64,000 nucleotides of DNA from Planctomycetota bacterium (lineage in GTDB: Bacteria > Planctomycetota > MHYJ01 > JACPTZ01), in assembly GCA_016192525.1 (NCBI GenBank), contig JACPTZ010000017.1, forward strand, positions 20,139 to 84,138, given 5' to 3'. This document shows positions 26,767 through 34,849 of this stretch, in pieces. The translations under genes and the position numbers were made by a program. The notes below the pieces were generated by a model. That model was not told where the DNA came from and searched no databases. It was given only the letters and a program-made list of their open reading frames with translations. How positions within the stretch are numbered: the first letter of the stretch is position 1; every line of letters begins with the position of its first letter.

Positions 26767-28826
26767 CCAGTGGTAGAGCCGCCGGAGCGGGTTCCGGGAG
26801 GGCGAAGGGGGGGGGGGAGCCGCCGGGGCCGCAGCATCGGCCGGGGGTAGTTCCCGGCCGCGGGCGAATCCGGCGCCAGGGCGAGGGTCAGGGAGCCCGG
26901 CCGGTAGACCGACTCCGCCGCCTCGACCAGGGCCGCCCGCGCGGGGTCGTCGGCCCGACCCACGATCACCACCTTCGGCGGGGGATGGAGGTGATACGCC
27001 GCCGCGAGGCCGAGCGTGGCCGCGAACGTGCCGTATCCGGGCAGGACCCCGGCGAAGGCCTGGAGGATCTCTCCGGCCCGCTCCGCATACTTCGGCGCGT
27101 CCGTGAGGGCCGCGAGACGGTCGTTTACGAGCGCCGCCACCGCGTTTCCGCCCGGCATCGGAGCGTCCTCGAAGTTTTTTTTGCGGGCGCCGAGCAGCCC
27201 GAGGTCCGGCTCCGGACCCGACGGGTCGCGGTCGAAGTACCCCCCGCCCTTCGCGTCCCACAGCCGGGCGTCGCAGTACGCCACGAGGTCGCGGGCGATG
27301 TCGAGATACCTCGCCTCCCCCGTAGCGGCATACGCGTCGGTGCAGGCCCATGCCGTCCAGACCTGGTCGTCGAGCAGCCCCTCCCCGCGGGCCACCCCGT
27401 TTCCGTCGGCGTGGAGCATCCCCTTTCCCGGCCGGTAGCACCTCGAAAGGAGCCGGTCGAGACTCTTGCGGGCGAGGGCGGCGCACTCCGGTCTCCGGAG
27501 CGACCCCGCCGCCTCGAAAAAGGCGCCCGCCATCATCGCGTTGTAGGCGGTGAAGAGCGTGGGGTCGACGAACGGTGCCGGCGACCGCTTCGCCCGAACC
27601 TCCCGGAGCACGGCGAGCGACCGCCCGAGCGAGGCCTCCACCTCCGCCGGAGTCGCTTCCACCGTGTTCGCCACCTCCTCCAGCGACGCCACCCGGTAGA
27701 GCACGTTCCGGTCCACCATCTCGTGGAGGTCCCGCGGGACGGTGCGGATGTTGTAGGCTGCGACGAAAATCTCCCGGTCCCTCCCCGCGAGCGCCGCCTC
27801 GATTTCCTTCTTCGTCCAGGTGAAGTAGGAGCCGTCGTCTTCGAGCGAGATGTCGGCATCCTGAAAGGCGTAGAAGCCGCCCTCCCGGGGATCGCTCAGC
27901 ACTTCCGTGACGAACCGGATGATCCCCTCGGCCACCGACCGGAGGCGCGGATCGCCGGTCCATCGCGCGGCGTGCGCGTAATTGCGGAGGAGTTCCGAAT
28001 TGTCGTACGCCATCTTCTCGAAGTGGGGGACATGCCAGTACGGATCGACCGAATACCGGTGAAATCCGCCGCCGACGTGATCGTGCACGCCGCCCTGCGC
28101 CATCGCCTCGAGCGTGAGCCGCACCACGGCGGCCATCCGCTCGTCCTTCTGCTCCACGGCGCGCCAGAGGGCGAACTCCACGGCCCCGGTGCTCGGGAAC
28201 TTCGGGCCTCCTCCCTTGCCGAAGCCGCCGTGCTCCGGATCGAACCGGTCGTGGAGCGCATCGGCGAGCGCCTCCAGGAGCGGCGATTCCACCTTTCCGC
28301 TCCGGGGCGACTCCTCCTCGTGCGACGCGATCTGCGAGGCCATCCGCTCGGCCTGTTCCCGGACCTTCTTCGGGTCGTCGCGATACGTCTTTGCGAGTTC
28401 ACGCAGGAGCCGCTTCAGGCCGGGGCGCCCCATGGCGTCGTCGGGCGGGAAGTAGGTCCCGCCGAAAAAGACCCTTCCCTCCGGCGTGAGGAACCCGGTG
28501 AGCGGCCATCCGCCGCCGCCCGTGAGCGCGCCGATCACCGTCTGGTAGCGGCGATCGACGTCCGGTCGCTCGTCCCGGTCCACCTTCACCGGCACGAAGT
28601 TCTCGTTGATGAGTTTCGCGATCTCGGCGTTCTCGTACGACTCGCGGTCGATGACGTGGCACCAGTGGCACCAGACGGCGCCGATGTCGAGCAGGACCGG
28701 TCGATCCAGCTTCTGCGCGAGGGCGAGGGCCTCGGGGCCCCACTCCTGCCAGGCGACCGGCTGGTCTTTGGCGCTGCGGAGGTAGGCGCTCGCGGAGGTG
28801 GAGAGGCGGTTTTCGAGTGGGGGCAT
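26763..28826 (-). CDS. YyaL-type thioredoxin-domain protein (DUF255)
   Basis: A 687-residue protein of the spermatogenesis-associated-protein-20/YyaL family. The N-terminal thioredoxin-like domain has VWCHWCHV near residue 50 with both Cys, then FVPVKVDRDERPDVD and GGGGWPLTGFLTPEG. The remaining 500 residues form the alpha/alpha barrel typical of the family (FGGGPKFP-like and HDHVGGGFHRYSVDPYWHVP segments). The role is not established. It is 103 nt downstream of two small thioredoxin-like genes with the same orientation. Its C-terminal 20 residues are low complexity and end at the coupled VTT start. Confidence 0.9.
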   Translation of the reverse strand: MPPLENRLSTSASAYLRSAKDQPVAWQEWGPEALALAQKLDRPVLLDIGAVWCHWCHVIDRESYENAEIAKLINENFVPVKVDRDERPDVDRRYQTVIGALTGGGGWPLTGFLTPEGRVFFGGTYFPPDDAMGRPGLKRLLRELAKTYRDDPKKVREQAERMASQIASHEEESPRSGKVESPLLEALADALHDRFDPEHGGFGKGGGPKFPSTGAVEFALWRAVEQKDERMAAVVRLTLEAMAQGGVHDHVGGGFHRYSVDPYWHVPHFEKMAYDNSELLRNYAHAARWTGDPRLRSVAEGIIRFVTEVLSDPREGGFYAFQDADISLEDDGSYFTWTKKEIEAALAGRDREIFVAAYNIRTVPRDLHEMVDRNVLYRVASLEEVANTVEATPAEVEASLGRSLAVLREVRAKRSPAPFVDPTLFTAYNAMMAGAFFEAAGSLRRPECAALARKSLDRLLSRCYRPGKGMLHADGNGVARGEGLLDDQVWTAWACTDAYAATGEARYLDIARDLVAYCDARLWDAKGGGYFDRDPSGPEPDLGLLGARKKNFEDAPMPGGNAVAALVNDRLAALTDAPKYAERAGEILQAFAGVLPGYGTFAATLGLAAAYHLHPPPKVVIVGRADDPARAALVEAAESVYRPGSLTLALAPDSPAAGNYPRPMLRPRRLPPPLRPPGTRSGGSTTG

Positions 28827-28929
28827 CTCGGACTCCCGGGAAGGGGGAGGGGGGACGTCTTGAGACCCGGCGGAGAGGAGGAGGACGAGGAGGGCCGGGA
28901 TCAGGGGCCGGGGAGGACGAGAGGGCGGA

Positions 28930-29298
28930 TCACTTCCCCGGGTTGGACCCGGCCTTCGCCCGCGCCGAGGCGATTTTCTTCAGCATCTCCGGCGGCGGGA
29001 TGAATCCGATCTGGGTTTCGAGCACCTTTCCGCCGGACGAGAGCAGGCGCACGTCCGGGATGTACGTCACCCCCAGCGAACCGGCGGTCTCGGGATGGCG
29101 GTCGGTGTTGACGCGAACGCACACGAAATCCTTCGCCAGTTCGGCGTCCACCTGCGGGTTGGAGAGCGTCACGGCCTCCAGCTGGCGGCAGGAGGGTCAC
29201 CAGTCGGCGGTGAGATCGACGAAGAGCATCTTGCCGTCCTTCGTCGCGCGCTCCAGCCCCTGTTCATAGTCCTCGATCCACTCCACGGTGCCCGGCAT
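28930..29298 (-). CDS. Thioredoxin-like selenoprotein with UPSC motif (in-frame TGA)
   Basis: Read through the TGA at 29197-29199, the gene encodes 122 residues. The order is MPGTVEWIEDYEQGLERATK, GKMLFVDLTADW, then U34, PSC, RQLEAVTLSNPQV and the cis-Pro region GVTYIPDVRLLS. FVDLTADWCxxC is the standard start of DUF255-type thioredoxin domains, so the TGA sits exactly where the N-terminal, attacking Cys belongs. No frameshift or other damage is seen on either side. AAAGGA lies about 9 nt before the ATG. The upstream paralog ends 19 nt away. The likely role is a cytoplasmic redox enzyme using selenocysteine; a pseudogene with one stop is the alternative. Confidence 0.82.
29161..29179 (-). promoter_or_regulatory. 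Candidate bacterial SECIS hairpin, copy 1
   Basis: The hairpin starts 17 nt after the TGA. Stem GGAGGCCG pairs with CGCUCUCC across a UGA loop, with 7 of 8 positions paired (one G-U, one C-C mismatch). The distance fits bacterial SECIS elements, which act within the coding sequence just past the Sec codon. Confidence 0.55.
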
Positions 29299-29317
29299 GG
29301 TGAGTTCCTTTCGCCGC

Positions 29318-29668
29318 TTACCCCGCTTTGGCGCGGGCGTCCTCGATCATCTTCAGCATCGCCGGAGGCGGCACGAAGCCGATCTTCTGCATGAGGACCT
29401 GTCCCTGGGAATTGAGGATCCTCACATCGGGGATCTGCAGCGCCCCAAGGGCCGATGCTGTATCCGGGTCCTTCATCATGTCGATGTGGACCGCCACGAA
29501 GTCTTTCTGGATCTCCCCCACGACCTGGGGGTTGGAGAACGTGACGCTCTCCAGTTTCTTGCAGGCCCCTCAGCCCTCCGAGTCGATGTCCAGCAGGACC
29601 TTCTTGCCGCCCTGTTTCGCGGCCTCGAGCGCTTCCGGGTACGAGGTCATCCAGTTCAGCCCGGCCAT
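29318..29668 (-). CDS. Thioredoxin-like selenoprotein with UGAC motif (in-frame TGA)
   Basis: Read through the TGA at 29570-29572, the gene encodes 116 residues. KKVLLDIDSEG is followed by U33, GAC, KKLESVTFSNPQV, and later GALQIPDVRILNSQGQVL with the cis-Pro. The family consensus at this place is CGxCKKLExxxF, so the TGA replaces the first Cys of CxxC and the resolving Cys is kept. It is a paralog of the gene at 28930-29298 (shared LExVTxSNPQV and GFxPPPxMLK). AAAGGA precedes the ATG at 29668. It is probably the first gene of the run to 24792. Confidence 0.82.
29534..29552 (-). promoter_or_regulatory. Candidate bacterial SECIS hairpin, copy 2
   Basis: The hairpin starts 17 nt after the TGA. 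Stem GGAGAGCG pairs fully with CGUUCUCC (one G-U) across a UCA triloop, 8 pairs. Compared with copy 1, stem position 5 changes from G-U to A-U and the C-C mismatch becomes G-U, so pairing is kept or improved. Confidence 0.6.
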
Positions 29669-30054
29669 GGACGTTGTCCTTTCAAGTGGATGCTGGCACG
29701 TCTATGCTAGCCTCGGGCCGGCGGGGCGGCAACAGTTTCTTGATCCCACCCCCCGACCTCACGCCGAACGGGCCCCGGGCGGCCGGCGGGCGGGTCCCGA
29801 CCTCGTGGCCCGGACGGGGCCGTCCGGGGTCCGAAGTCCTCACCCGTTCACACATCTCTCTGCCTCCGACGACCGGTCGGTCCCCGCCCCTACCCTCGTC
29901 GGAAGGCACACCCCGCGGAGGTCCATTGTCTCTTCTTCTGTGTCCGTTTCTTCTTCTGTGTCCGTTGTTTCACCTCTGTTTCCCAAGACTCCTTTTCTGT
30001 TGTCTCCGTTTGAATTCGCGCAATTCGCGGTTCTCCCTTCGCGTCATTTGCGGT
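29669..30054. repeat. Intergenic region with pyrimidine hexamer tract and AATTCGCG block
   Basis: No gene is seen in 386 nt. From 29925 it becomes a pyrimidine-rich degenerate tract with repeated TCTTCTGTGTCCGTTTC-type units, then an AATTCGCG block (30012-30054) that ends at the base before the flagellin stop codon. The promoter of the selenoprotein operon must lie near 29670-29760. Confidence 0.65.
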
Positions 30055-31506
30055 CTACTTGGGCTCCAGCGCCTGCAACAGCCTGGACGCGAGGTTCCGT
30101 GGGAAATCGTTCGCGATGATGAGCGAACTGGTCGCACTCTCGATCCTCGCCTGTGCGAGCGAGAGGGTCGTCGTCTCCGTGGCGATGTCGGTATCCTGCA
30201 CGATCCCGAGCGCCCCGGTGATCTCCGTCGTCGTGTCTTCGAGGGCGTCAATCGTCGGTTCGAGGGAGGTCGAGATGATGCTCCCGAGGAACGAACGATA
30301 GGACGACACCTGGGTCTGGGCCGTACCCACGATCGACGAGGCGTTGGACGGGTTCGTCGAGAGGTCGTTCGCCCCGCCCCCCCCGACGCTGCTCAGGAAG
30401 CCGCCCACATCGAGTCCGCCGAGCGTTTCCGCCGTGACGCCGAGGGCGCTCGCGAGCGTCGTGTTGAGCCCGATAGTAAGCCGGTCGCTGGGGAGCGGCT
30501 GCGTTCCGATCTGGTAGGTGAGGCCTCCCTTGGCGACGGTGATGGAGTAGGACCCGGCGCCGGTTCCCGCCCTCAACGCGAAGGTGAGGTTGAACTGCGC
30601 CGTCGAGGCGGTGACCTGGTTTCCGGCCGCCCCGAAGGAGGCGCCGTTCACCGTGCCTGCGGCATCCGCCCCCGTGTCGGACTGAAAGGCGTCGATCGGA
30701 GATCCGGTATCGTCCAGGAAGCTGCCTCCCGCAATCGTCTCGGTCGAGATCACCGCGTTCGAGCCGAACGCCTCGCTCCGAAGTTCCCCGATCGCCGCGT
30801 CGTAATACACTCCCGTCTGGGCCCGCACGGTGTTGACCTTGGTCCCGAAAGTGGCGCCCGTGTCCGCGATGACGAGGCTGATATCGGCGGTCCCCTTTGG
30901 ACCGGTGAGGCGCACGGTGGTGGCCCCTGAGGCGGCCGCATCTCCCGCATCGGGAACATTGGCCAGACGCGCCTGCTCGGCGGGAGTGCCCACCACCACG
31001 CTGAACGTGACCGACGATCCGCTCCCAAACTCGACCCGACGCGGGTTCACGTCGGTGAGCGCCGCCGATTTCGACGTCACGGGGATCGCCGCCGTGTTGT
31101 TGAGGAGGTAGGTGCTGCCGAACCGGCTGGAGAGCGTCAGACGGTTGATGGAGGCAATGGCATCATCGACCGTCGCCTGCTCGGTCGCCACGTCGGCCCC
31201 GCCTCCGAGCACGGCGGTGACGGAGGCCGAGATCGTGTCGAGGAGCGATTCGATCTGTTCGAGGGTGACGTCGGCCGTCGACAACTGGGAGTTCGCGAGC
31301 TGGGTGTTCTCGCTCGCCTGGGTGAGCGTGGCGAGGTGGACGCGGAACCGGCTGGCAAGGAACGAGCCGGCGGGGTCGTCCGCAGGAGAGTTGATGCGGA
31401 GTCCCGTGGCGAGACGGAGCAGGGAACGGTTCTGGGTGCGGTTCGCGGAATCGAGGGCGCGGATGACCTGCAGGGCGGACGTATTGGTACTGATGGAAAT
31501 GGCCAT
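30055..31506 (-). CDS. Divergent flagellin
   Basis: A 483-residue protein with both conserved flagellin ends. The N-terminus reads MAISISTNTSALQVIRALDS with RTQNRSLLRLATGLRINSPADDPAG, the D0/D1 signature. The C-terminus has TTTEITGALGIVQDTDIATE then IIANDFPRNLASRLLQ. The middle 300 residues are variable surface domain. Flagellins export through the flagellar type III system and polymerise as the filament. No other flagellar gene is in the window. The ATG at 31506 gives the normal N-terminus with GGAGG upstream; the frame stays open 227 codons further only because the DNA is GC-rich. Confidence 0.9.
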   Translation of the reverse strand: MAISISTNTSALQVIRALDSANRTQNRSLLRLATGLRINSPADDPAGSFLASRFRVHLATLTQASENTQLANSQLSTADVTLEQIESLLDTISASVTAVLGGGADVATEQATVDDAIASINRLTLSSRFGSTYLLNNTAAIPVTSKSAALTDVNPRRVEFGSGSSVTFSVVVGTPAEQARLANVPDAGDAAASGATTVRLTGPKGTADISLVIADTGATFGTKVNTVRAQTGVYYDAAIGELRSEAFGSNAVISTETIAGGSFLDDTGSPIDAFQSDTGADAAGTVNGASFGAAGNQVTASTAQFNLTFALRAGTGAGSYSITVAKGGLTYQIGTQPLPSDRLTIGLNTTLASALGVTAETLGGLDVGGFLSSVGGGGANDLSTNPSNASSIVGTAQTQVSSYRSFLGSIISTSLEPTIDALEDTTTEITGALGIVQDTDIATETTTLSLAQARIESATSSLIIANDFPRNLASRLLQALEPK

Positions 31507-31758
31507 GACGACGATCCTCCGTGATCGTGCTGAGCGTCCCGGGGCGGGACGCGCGACGATCGGAGGGGCCGCGCCGGGTCTCAACCGGCGGGGTCGCGTC
31601 GCGCGGGCCTCGGGGAGGTCCTCCTCGGCCGCCATCCATGGCAGCCTCGCGTCTCCGGACGCGGGGGGACCGGCAACGGCCGCTGTGAAAGAGCGCGCCG
31701 TGACCGCCCCGAGGGCTCGCGATCGCGGGTCAAGAAACGATGCCGTCCCTGCCGATAA

Positions 31759-32093
31759 CAAGGGTGTCCGGAAGTACGCCCGGACCTCCCTCAGGGACGA
31801 ACAAGGAGTGCGCCGCGGAAACGGCGCCCTCCGGAGTGCGCGACGGAAGTCGCGCGCGCGTGGCGGGTGGACGCGGTAACGGGAGGCGCCCCGATCGTCA
31901 GGGAGCGACCCCGTCGCGGTGGGAACGGCGGCGTGCGGGATGTGACCTGAAAACAGAATCGCGCAAGGAGCCGGTTGCTGACGGTTCCAGACGCCTGGCC
32001 CTCGGGAAGGTGTCCACAGCGTCCGGTACCGCACCCAGACCGCGCTTTTTGCCACGCAAAGGCCGAGGCTGCCACCTCGGCCTTTGTTTTTTT
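31759..32093 (+). ncRNA. Candidate structured non-coding RNA ending in an intrinsic terminator
   Basis: On the plus strand, GCCGATAA at 31751-31758 matches the -10 box of sigma-28 promoters, with TCAAGAAA 13 nt upstream as a weak -35. Downstream come perfect hairpins: GTCCGG/CCGGAC, GCGCCG/CGGCGC, GCGCGAC/GTCGCGC with a GGAA loop, and GCGAC/GTCGC. The stretch ends at the terminator. No reading frame is convincing and no known RNA family is recognised. In GC-rich DNA short hairpins are common, so this is a proposal only. Confidence 0.25.
32058..32093 (+). terminator. Intrinsic terminator
   Basis: Perfect 11-bp stem AAAGGCCGAGG / CCTCGGCCTTT with a six-base loop, followed by TTTGTTTTTTT. The T-run is on the plus strand only. 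No annotated plus-strand gene lies upstream of it, which is why a non-coding transcript is proposed. Confidence 0.8.
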
Positions 32094-32224
32094 CGGGGAC
32101 GCCGCCCGCGTTCCGGCCCACACGGCCGTCCGCCGGGCGCCGCCCTCCATCCACCTGAACTCTATCCCACCCCCCCCTCGCTGTCAAGCGTCACTATGGA
32201 GTGCGGCGACCCCTCGGCAGGCTC

Positions 32225-32437
32225 CTAGCCCGGATTATTCGCGAGTTCTCCGGCGTTCCCTGGCGAGAGAGCGTTCCTGCGGATTGCCGAGGCCCCGAGT
32301 AGGCGCGGCCGTACACGCGCCGTAACGAGGGGCTGGCCCTGCATTCGGGGCAGCGTGGCCTGGGCCGCCCCTCGTTACGCGGCCTGCGGGCCGCTACTCG
32401 GGGCTACGGCGTCTGGTTCACGAATAATCCGGGCTAG
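32225..32437. mobile_element. 213-bp inverted-repeat element with 17-bp perfect ends
   Basis: Ends CTAGCCCGGATTATTCG (32225-32241) and its exact complement at 32421-32437. Inside are CCCCGAGTAG and CGTAACGAGGGGC, each matched by an inverted copy in the right half, so a single strand could fold into a long hairpin. Part of the internal unit recurs inside the prolyl oligopeptidase gene. The right end supplies the stop codon of the gene at 32434. Confidence 0.75.
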
Positions 32438-33630
32438 CGCGGGCCCGCCTCGACCGCCCGCAGATCGCGGTCCAGCCGCTCAAGTTCGCGTCGACGTGCC
32501 GGGTCCCGGACCCACTGCGTGTTCATCCCCCACGGCCAGAGCAGATTCGAGATGGCCGCACGTCGCGTCTCCGGCGCATGGGACGCGTCGTGGGCGACCG
32601 CCAGGAGGGTGTCCCGAACCTCGGTGTCGCGCTGCGTGGCATAGCGGGAAACGGCGTCGAGGATCTTTTTCTGCAGCGTCGGGTCCGGGTCGCGCGTCGC
32701 CAGATCGAGCATGACCCGGAAATCGGAAGAGGTCGCGATCTGCCCCAGCCGATCGACGGCCGCCGCTCTCACGGAAGGGTCCGCGTCCGAACGAATGGAC
32801 TCCAGCAGGAGGCCCCGTGCCTCCGGGAAGTTCAACGGGGAGTTCGCAAGGGCGCCCCGACGCAGGTCGGGATCGGTCTCCGATCGCACGGCCCGGCACC
32901 ACCGATCGTACAGTTCGATCGACCCCGTGTAATCCAGGTGCTCCAGCGCCTTCCTCCGGTTCGCCGGGTCCGGGTCGTCGGCCAGTTTCATCAGAAGCCG
33001 GTTGTACTCGTCCCGCACGGATTCCGGGACTTGTTTAAGGAGACACCCCGATGTGTGGCCGGTCCGTTCCAGATCCTCGATCTCGTCTCCGATCCACTCG
33101 GCGAAGAGCTCGTGGCGCTCCTCACCCAGGGCGTCGTAGAGACCGAGCGCCAGGGCGGCGACGTCCGTTTCCCGAACCTCGCCGAACAGATGGCTTGCCT
33201 CCCGCAAGATGTAGAGCCCGCAAAAGTCATCTCTCGTCTTCAACCACCTCGGGGTGACCCTGGCGCGGACGAGCTCGACGATCCCCCGGACCTTTTCGCG
33301 GAGCGTCTCTCCCGGCACTTCGGACAGGCCCCCGGGAAGCCAGTGTCCCCGGCGATCAGTGTGCGGCTTCGACCCGGTCGCCCCGGAAGCCGGAGACGGC
33401 GCCGACCCCGCGCCCGACGGGGGCAGGTCGTCGGTGACGGAGCAGTTCGGGCAGAGCCTCGTGGCGGGGGCGCCACTCGGGGGAACCTCCGCGGCCAATG
33501 GGGAATGGTCCGGGGACGGCGTCGCCGCCCGGGAATCAAGTGAAGTCCGCGCCCGGAGCATCCCCGCGCCGCCGCAGACGGCCGCCATCGTGGCGGCGAC
33601 CGCATAGACCTTGAGCGCCCTACTTCCCAA
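32434..33630 (-). CDS. TM-CxxC-HEAT-like paralog 1
   Basis: A 398-residue protein with an N-terminal membrane segment (about 6-24), a CPNC knuckle near residue 60, a Pro/Ser-rich linker, then LSEVPGETLREKVRGIVELV and a HEAT-like helical repeat domain with DPDPxxRRKALEHL and DADPSVRAAAVDRLG repeats. One of five related proteins in this window. The proposed TTG start at 33630 is preceded by GGAGG seven bases upstream and overlaps the upstream gene by 11 nt. The TAG stop lies within the terminal repeat of the adjacent mobile element. Probable role: protein-protein scaffold facing the periplasm or cytoplasm; not known. Confidence 0.75.
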   Translation of the reverse strand: MGSRALKVYAVAATMAAVCGGAGMLRARTSLDSRAATPSPDHSPLAAEVPPSGAPATRLCPNCSVTDDLPPSGAGSAPSPASGATGSKPHTDRRGHWLPGGLSEVPGETLREKVRGIVELVRARVTPRWLKTRDDFCGLYILREASHLFGEVRETDVAALALGLYDALGEERHELFAEWIGDEIEDLERTGHTSGCLLKQVPESVRDEYNRLLMKLADDPDPANRRKALEHLDYTGSIELYDRWCRAVRSETDPDLRRGALANSPLNFPEARGLLLESIRSDADPSVRAAAVDRLGQIATSSDFRVMLDLATRDPDPTLQKKILDAVSRYATQRDTEVRDTLLAVAHDASHAPETRRAAISNLLWPWGMNTQWVRDPARRRELERLDRDLRAVEAGPR

Positions 33631-34849
33631 GTCCCGCCTCCCCGGCCATGGACGCGCGAAGGGTCGCCAGCATTTCCTGGAGCGTCTGCCGCTCCCCGGC
33701 GTCGGTGACGAATTGCCTGCAGCTCGCGTAAAGCAGGATCTCGATACTCCGCCCCCGCAGTTTCAACGGGCGGGCCGGATCGCGTGCCACCTCGAACAGC
33801 GCATCACGTGCCTCCCGGTCTCGATGGCTCGCCTCTCCGCTGAGTCCCGTGATGATGGCCTCCTGGAGGCCCGGGTCCGGCCGTTGGCGGAGCATCTCGA
33901 TCATCGACGTGAATTCCTGCGTGTCGGCGAAGCGGAACACCTCAGGGATGGCGGCGGCCCTCACGCCGGCGTCCGGATCGGATCGCGCCGTCTCCATCAG
34001 GCTCCGCCTCAACTCGGGGATTCGGAATCGGGGGTGGTCGGAGGGGACTTCGTCCAGGGCGCCGCCCGGGTCATCGGGGAACCGCAGAGGGAGATTCTCC
34101 GCCGCCGTTGCGCGCACCGAGGGATCCGGGTCCGTGGCCAGGAGACGGAGCCAGGAGTCGACGACCCCCGGGAAGGTCGAGTAGTGGAGCAGGCGAAGCG
34201 CTTTCCGGCGATCCGACGGATCCGGGCTCGCGCGCATGTCGACAACGATGCGGGCGAACTCCTCCTCTTCCGCGTCTGTGGTGGAGAAGGGCGACATCTC
34301 CTCGATCCCGTGAGCGATGAGCCCTCCCACGTGCTCGTCCTTCTCCCCGCGGAAGAGGTCGAGGAGAAGGCGGACAAACCCGTCGGGATCCTGATCGACC
34401 GCCTCTTCGCAGAAATTCTCAACCTCCCTCTCCCGATCCCACTGCCCCGGGTACTCCGGCGTTCTTCCGCCCATCACGGATCGCAGCCCGTCGAAGAAGT
34501 TCCGGGTCTTTTCCCTCAGGTCGTGTCCGGGGAGGTCGTCCAGGCTCCGCGGCGGCCAGTTTTCGGGGGGCTTCGTGGCATCAGGGTCTGCGGGAGTGTC
34601 GGACGTCGTGGGAGGAGGGGGGGCGGCGTCCGTCGCACCAGCCGCATCCGCCGCGGACAGGTCACGGCCGCAACGGGGGCACGCCTCGCGGAGCGGCGCA
34701 GACGGGGCGGCGCTCTTCGTCCGGGCCGTCTCGCCCGGAGGCGGGCGTCTGTGCTCTCCGCCGATTCCCGCCACGCTCCACCAGGCTCCGGCGAGACCGC
34801 AGGTGGCGATCGTCACGAGGAGGGAGTAGACGGCGAGGAGATGCCTCAC
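33620..34849 (-). CDS. TM-CxxC-HEAT-like paralog 2
   Basis: A 409-residue paralog. Membrane segment VYSLLVTIATCGLAGAWW at about 7-24, a CPRCG knuckle near 58, linker, then RSLDDLPGHDLREKTRNFFD and HEAT-like repeats (SPDPSDRRKALRLLHYS, DPDPSVRATAAENLP, DPDAGVRAAAIPEV). The start is GTG at 34849, overlapping the upstream stop as GTGA, so translation is coupled. Only a single CxxC pair is present, half of a normal zinc ribbon, so metal binding would need a partner or dimer. Confidence 0.78.
   Translation of the reverse strand: MRHLLAVYSLLVTIATCGLAGAWWSVAGIGGEHRRPPPGETARTKSAAPSAPLREACPRCGRDLSAADAAGATDAAPPPPTTSDTPADPDATKPPENWPPRSLDDLPGHDLREKTRNFFDGLRSVMGGRTPEYPGQWDREREVENFCEEAVDQDPDGFVRLLLDLFRGEKDEHVGGLIAHGIEEMSPFSTTDAEEEEFARIVVDMRASPDPSDRRKALRLLHYSTFPGVVDSWLRLLATDPDPSVRATAAENLPLRFPDDPGGALDEVPSDHPRFRIPELRRSLMETARSDPDAGVRAAAIPEVFRFADTQEFTSMIEMLRQRPDPGLQEAIITGLSGEASHRDREARDALFEVARDPARPLKLRGRSIEILLYASCRQFVTDAGERQTLQEMLATLRASMAGEAGLGK

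Larger units (their letters stand above)
31507..32433. other. Long non-coding region beside flagellin
   Basis: Over 900 nt without a supportable gene. It includes the flagellin 5' region on the minus strand, a cluster of short perfect hairpins at 31766-31920, an intrinsic terminator on the plus strand at 32058-32093, and most of the inverted-repeat element 32225-32437. Very few stop codons occur in any frame, which makes false ORFs likely. Confidence 0.6.

Noticed and set aside
26767..27963. N-terminal extension of the VTT gene
   Set aside because: It is an out-of-frame shadow of the YyaL-type gene; the GTGA junction at 26763-26766 gives a sound start.
28930..29668. Reading the two small thioredoxin genes as pseudogenes
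   Set aside because: Each has only one disruption, always TGA, at the same catalytic position, with a hairpin at the same offset; random decay would not do this three times.
30055..32187. 710-codon form of the flagellin gene
   Set aside because: The extra 227 codons do not look like protein, and MAISISTNTSAL at 31506 is the normal flagellin start.
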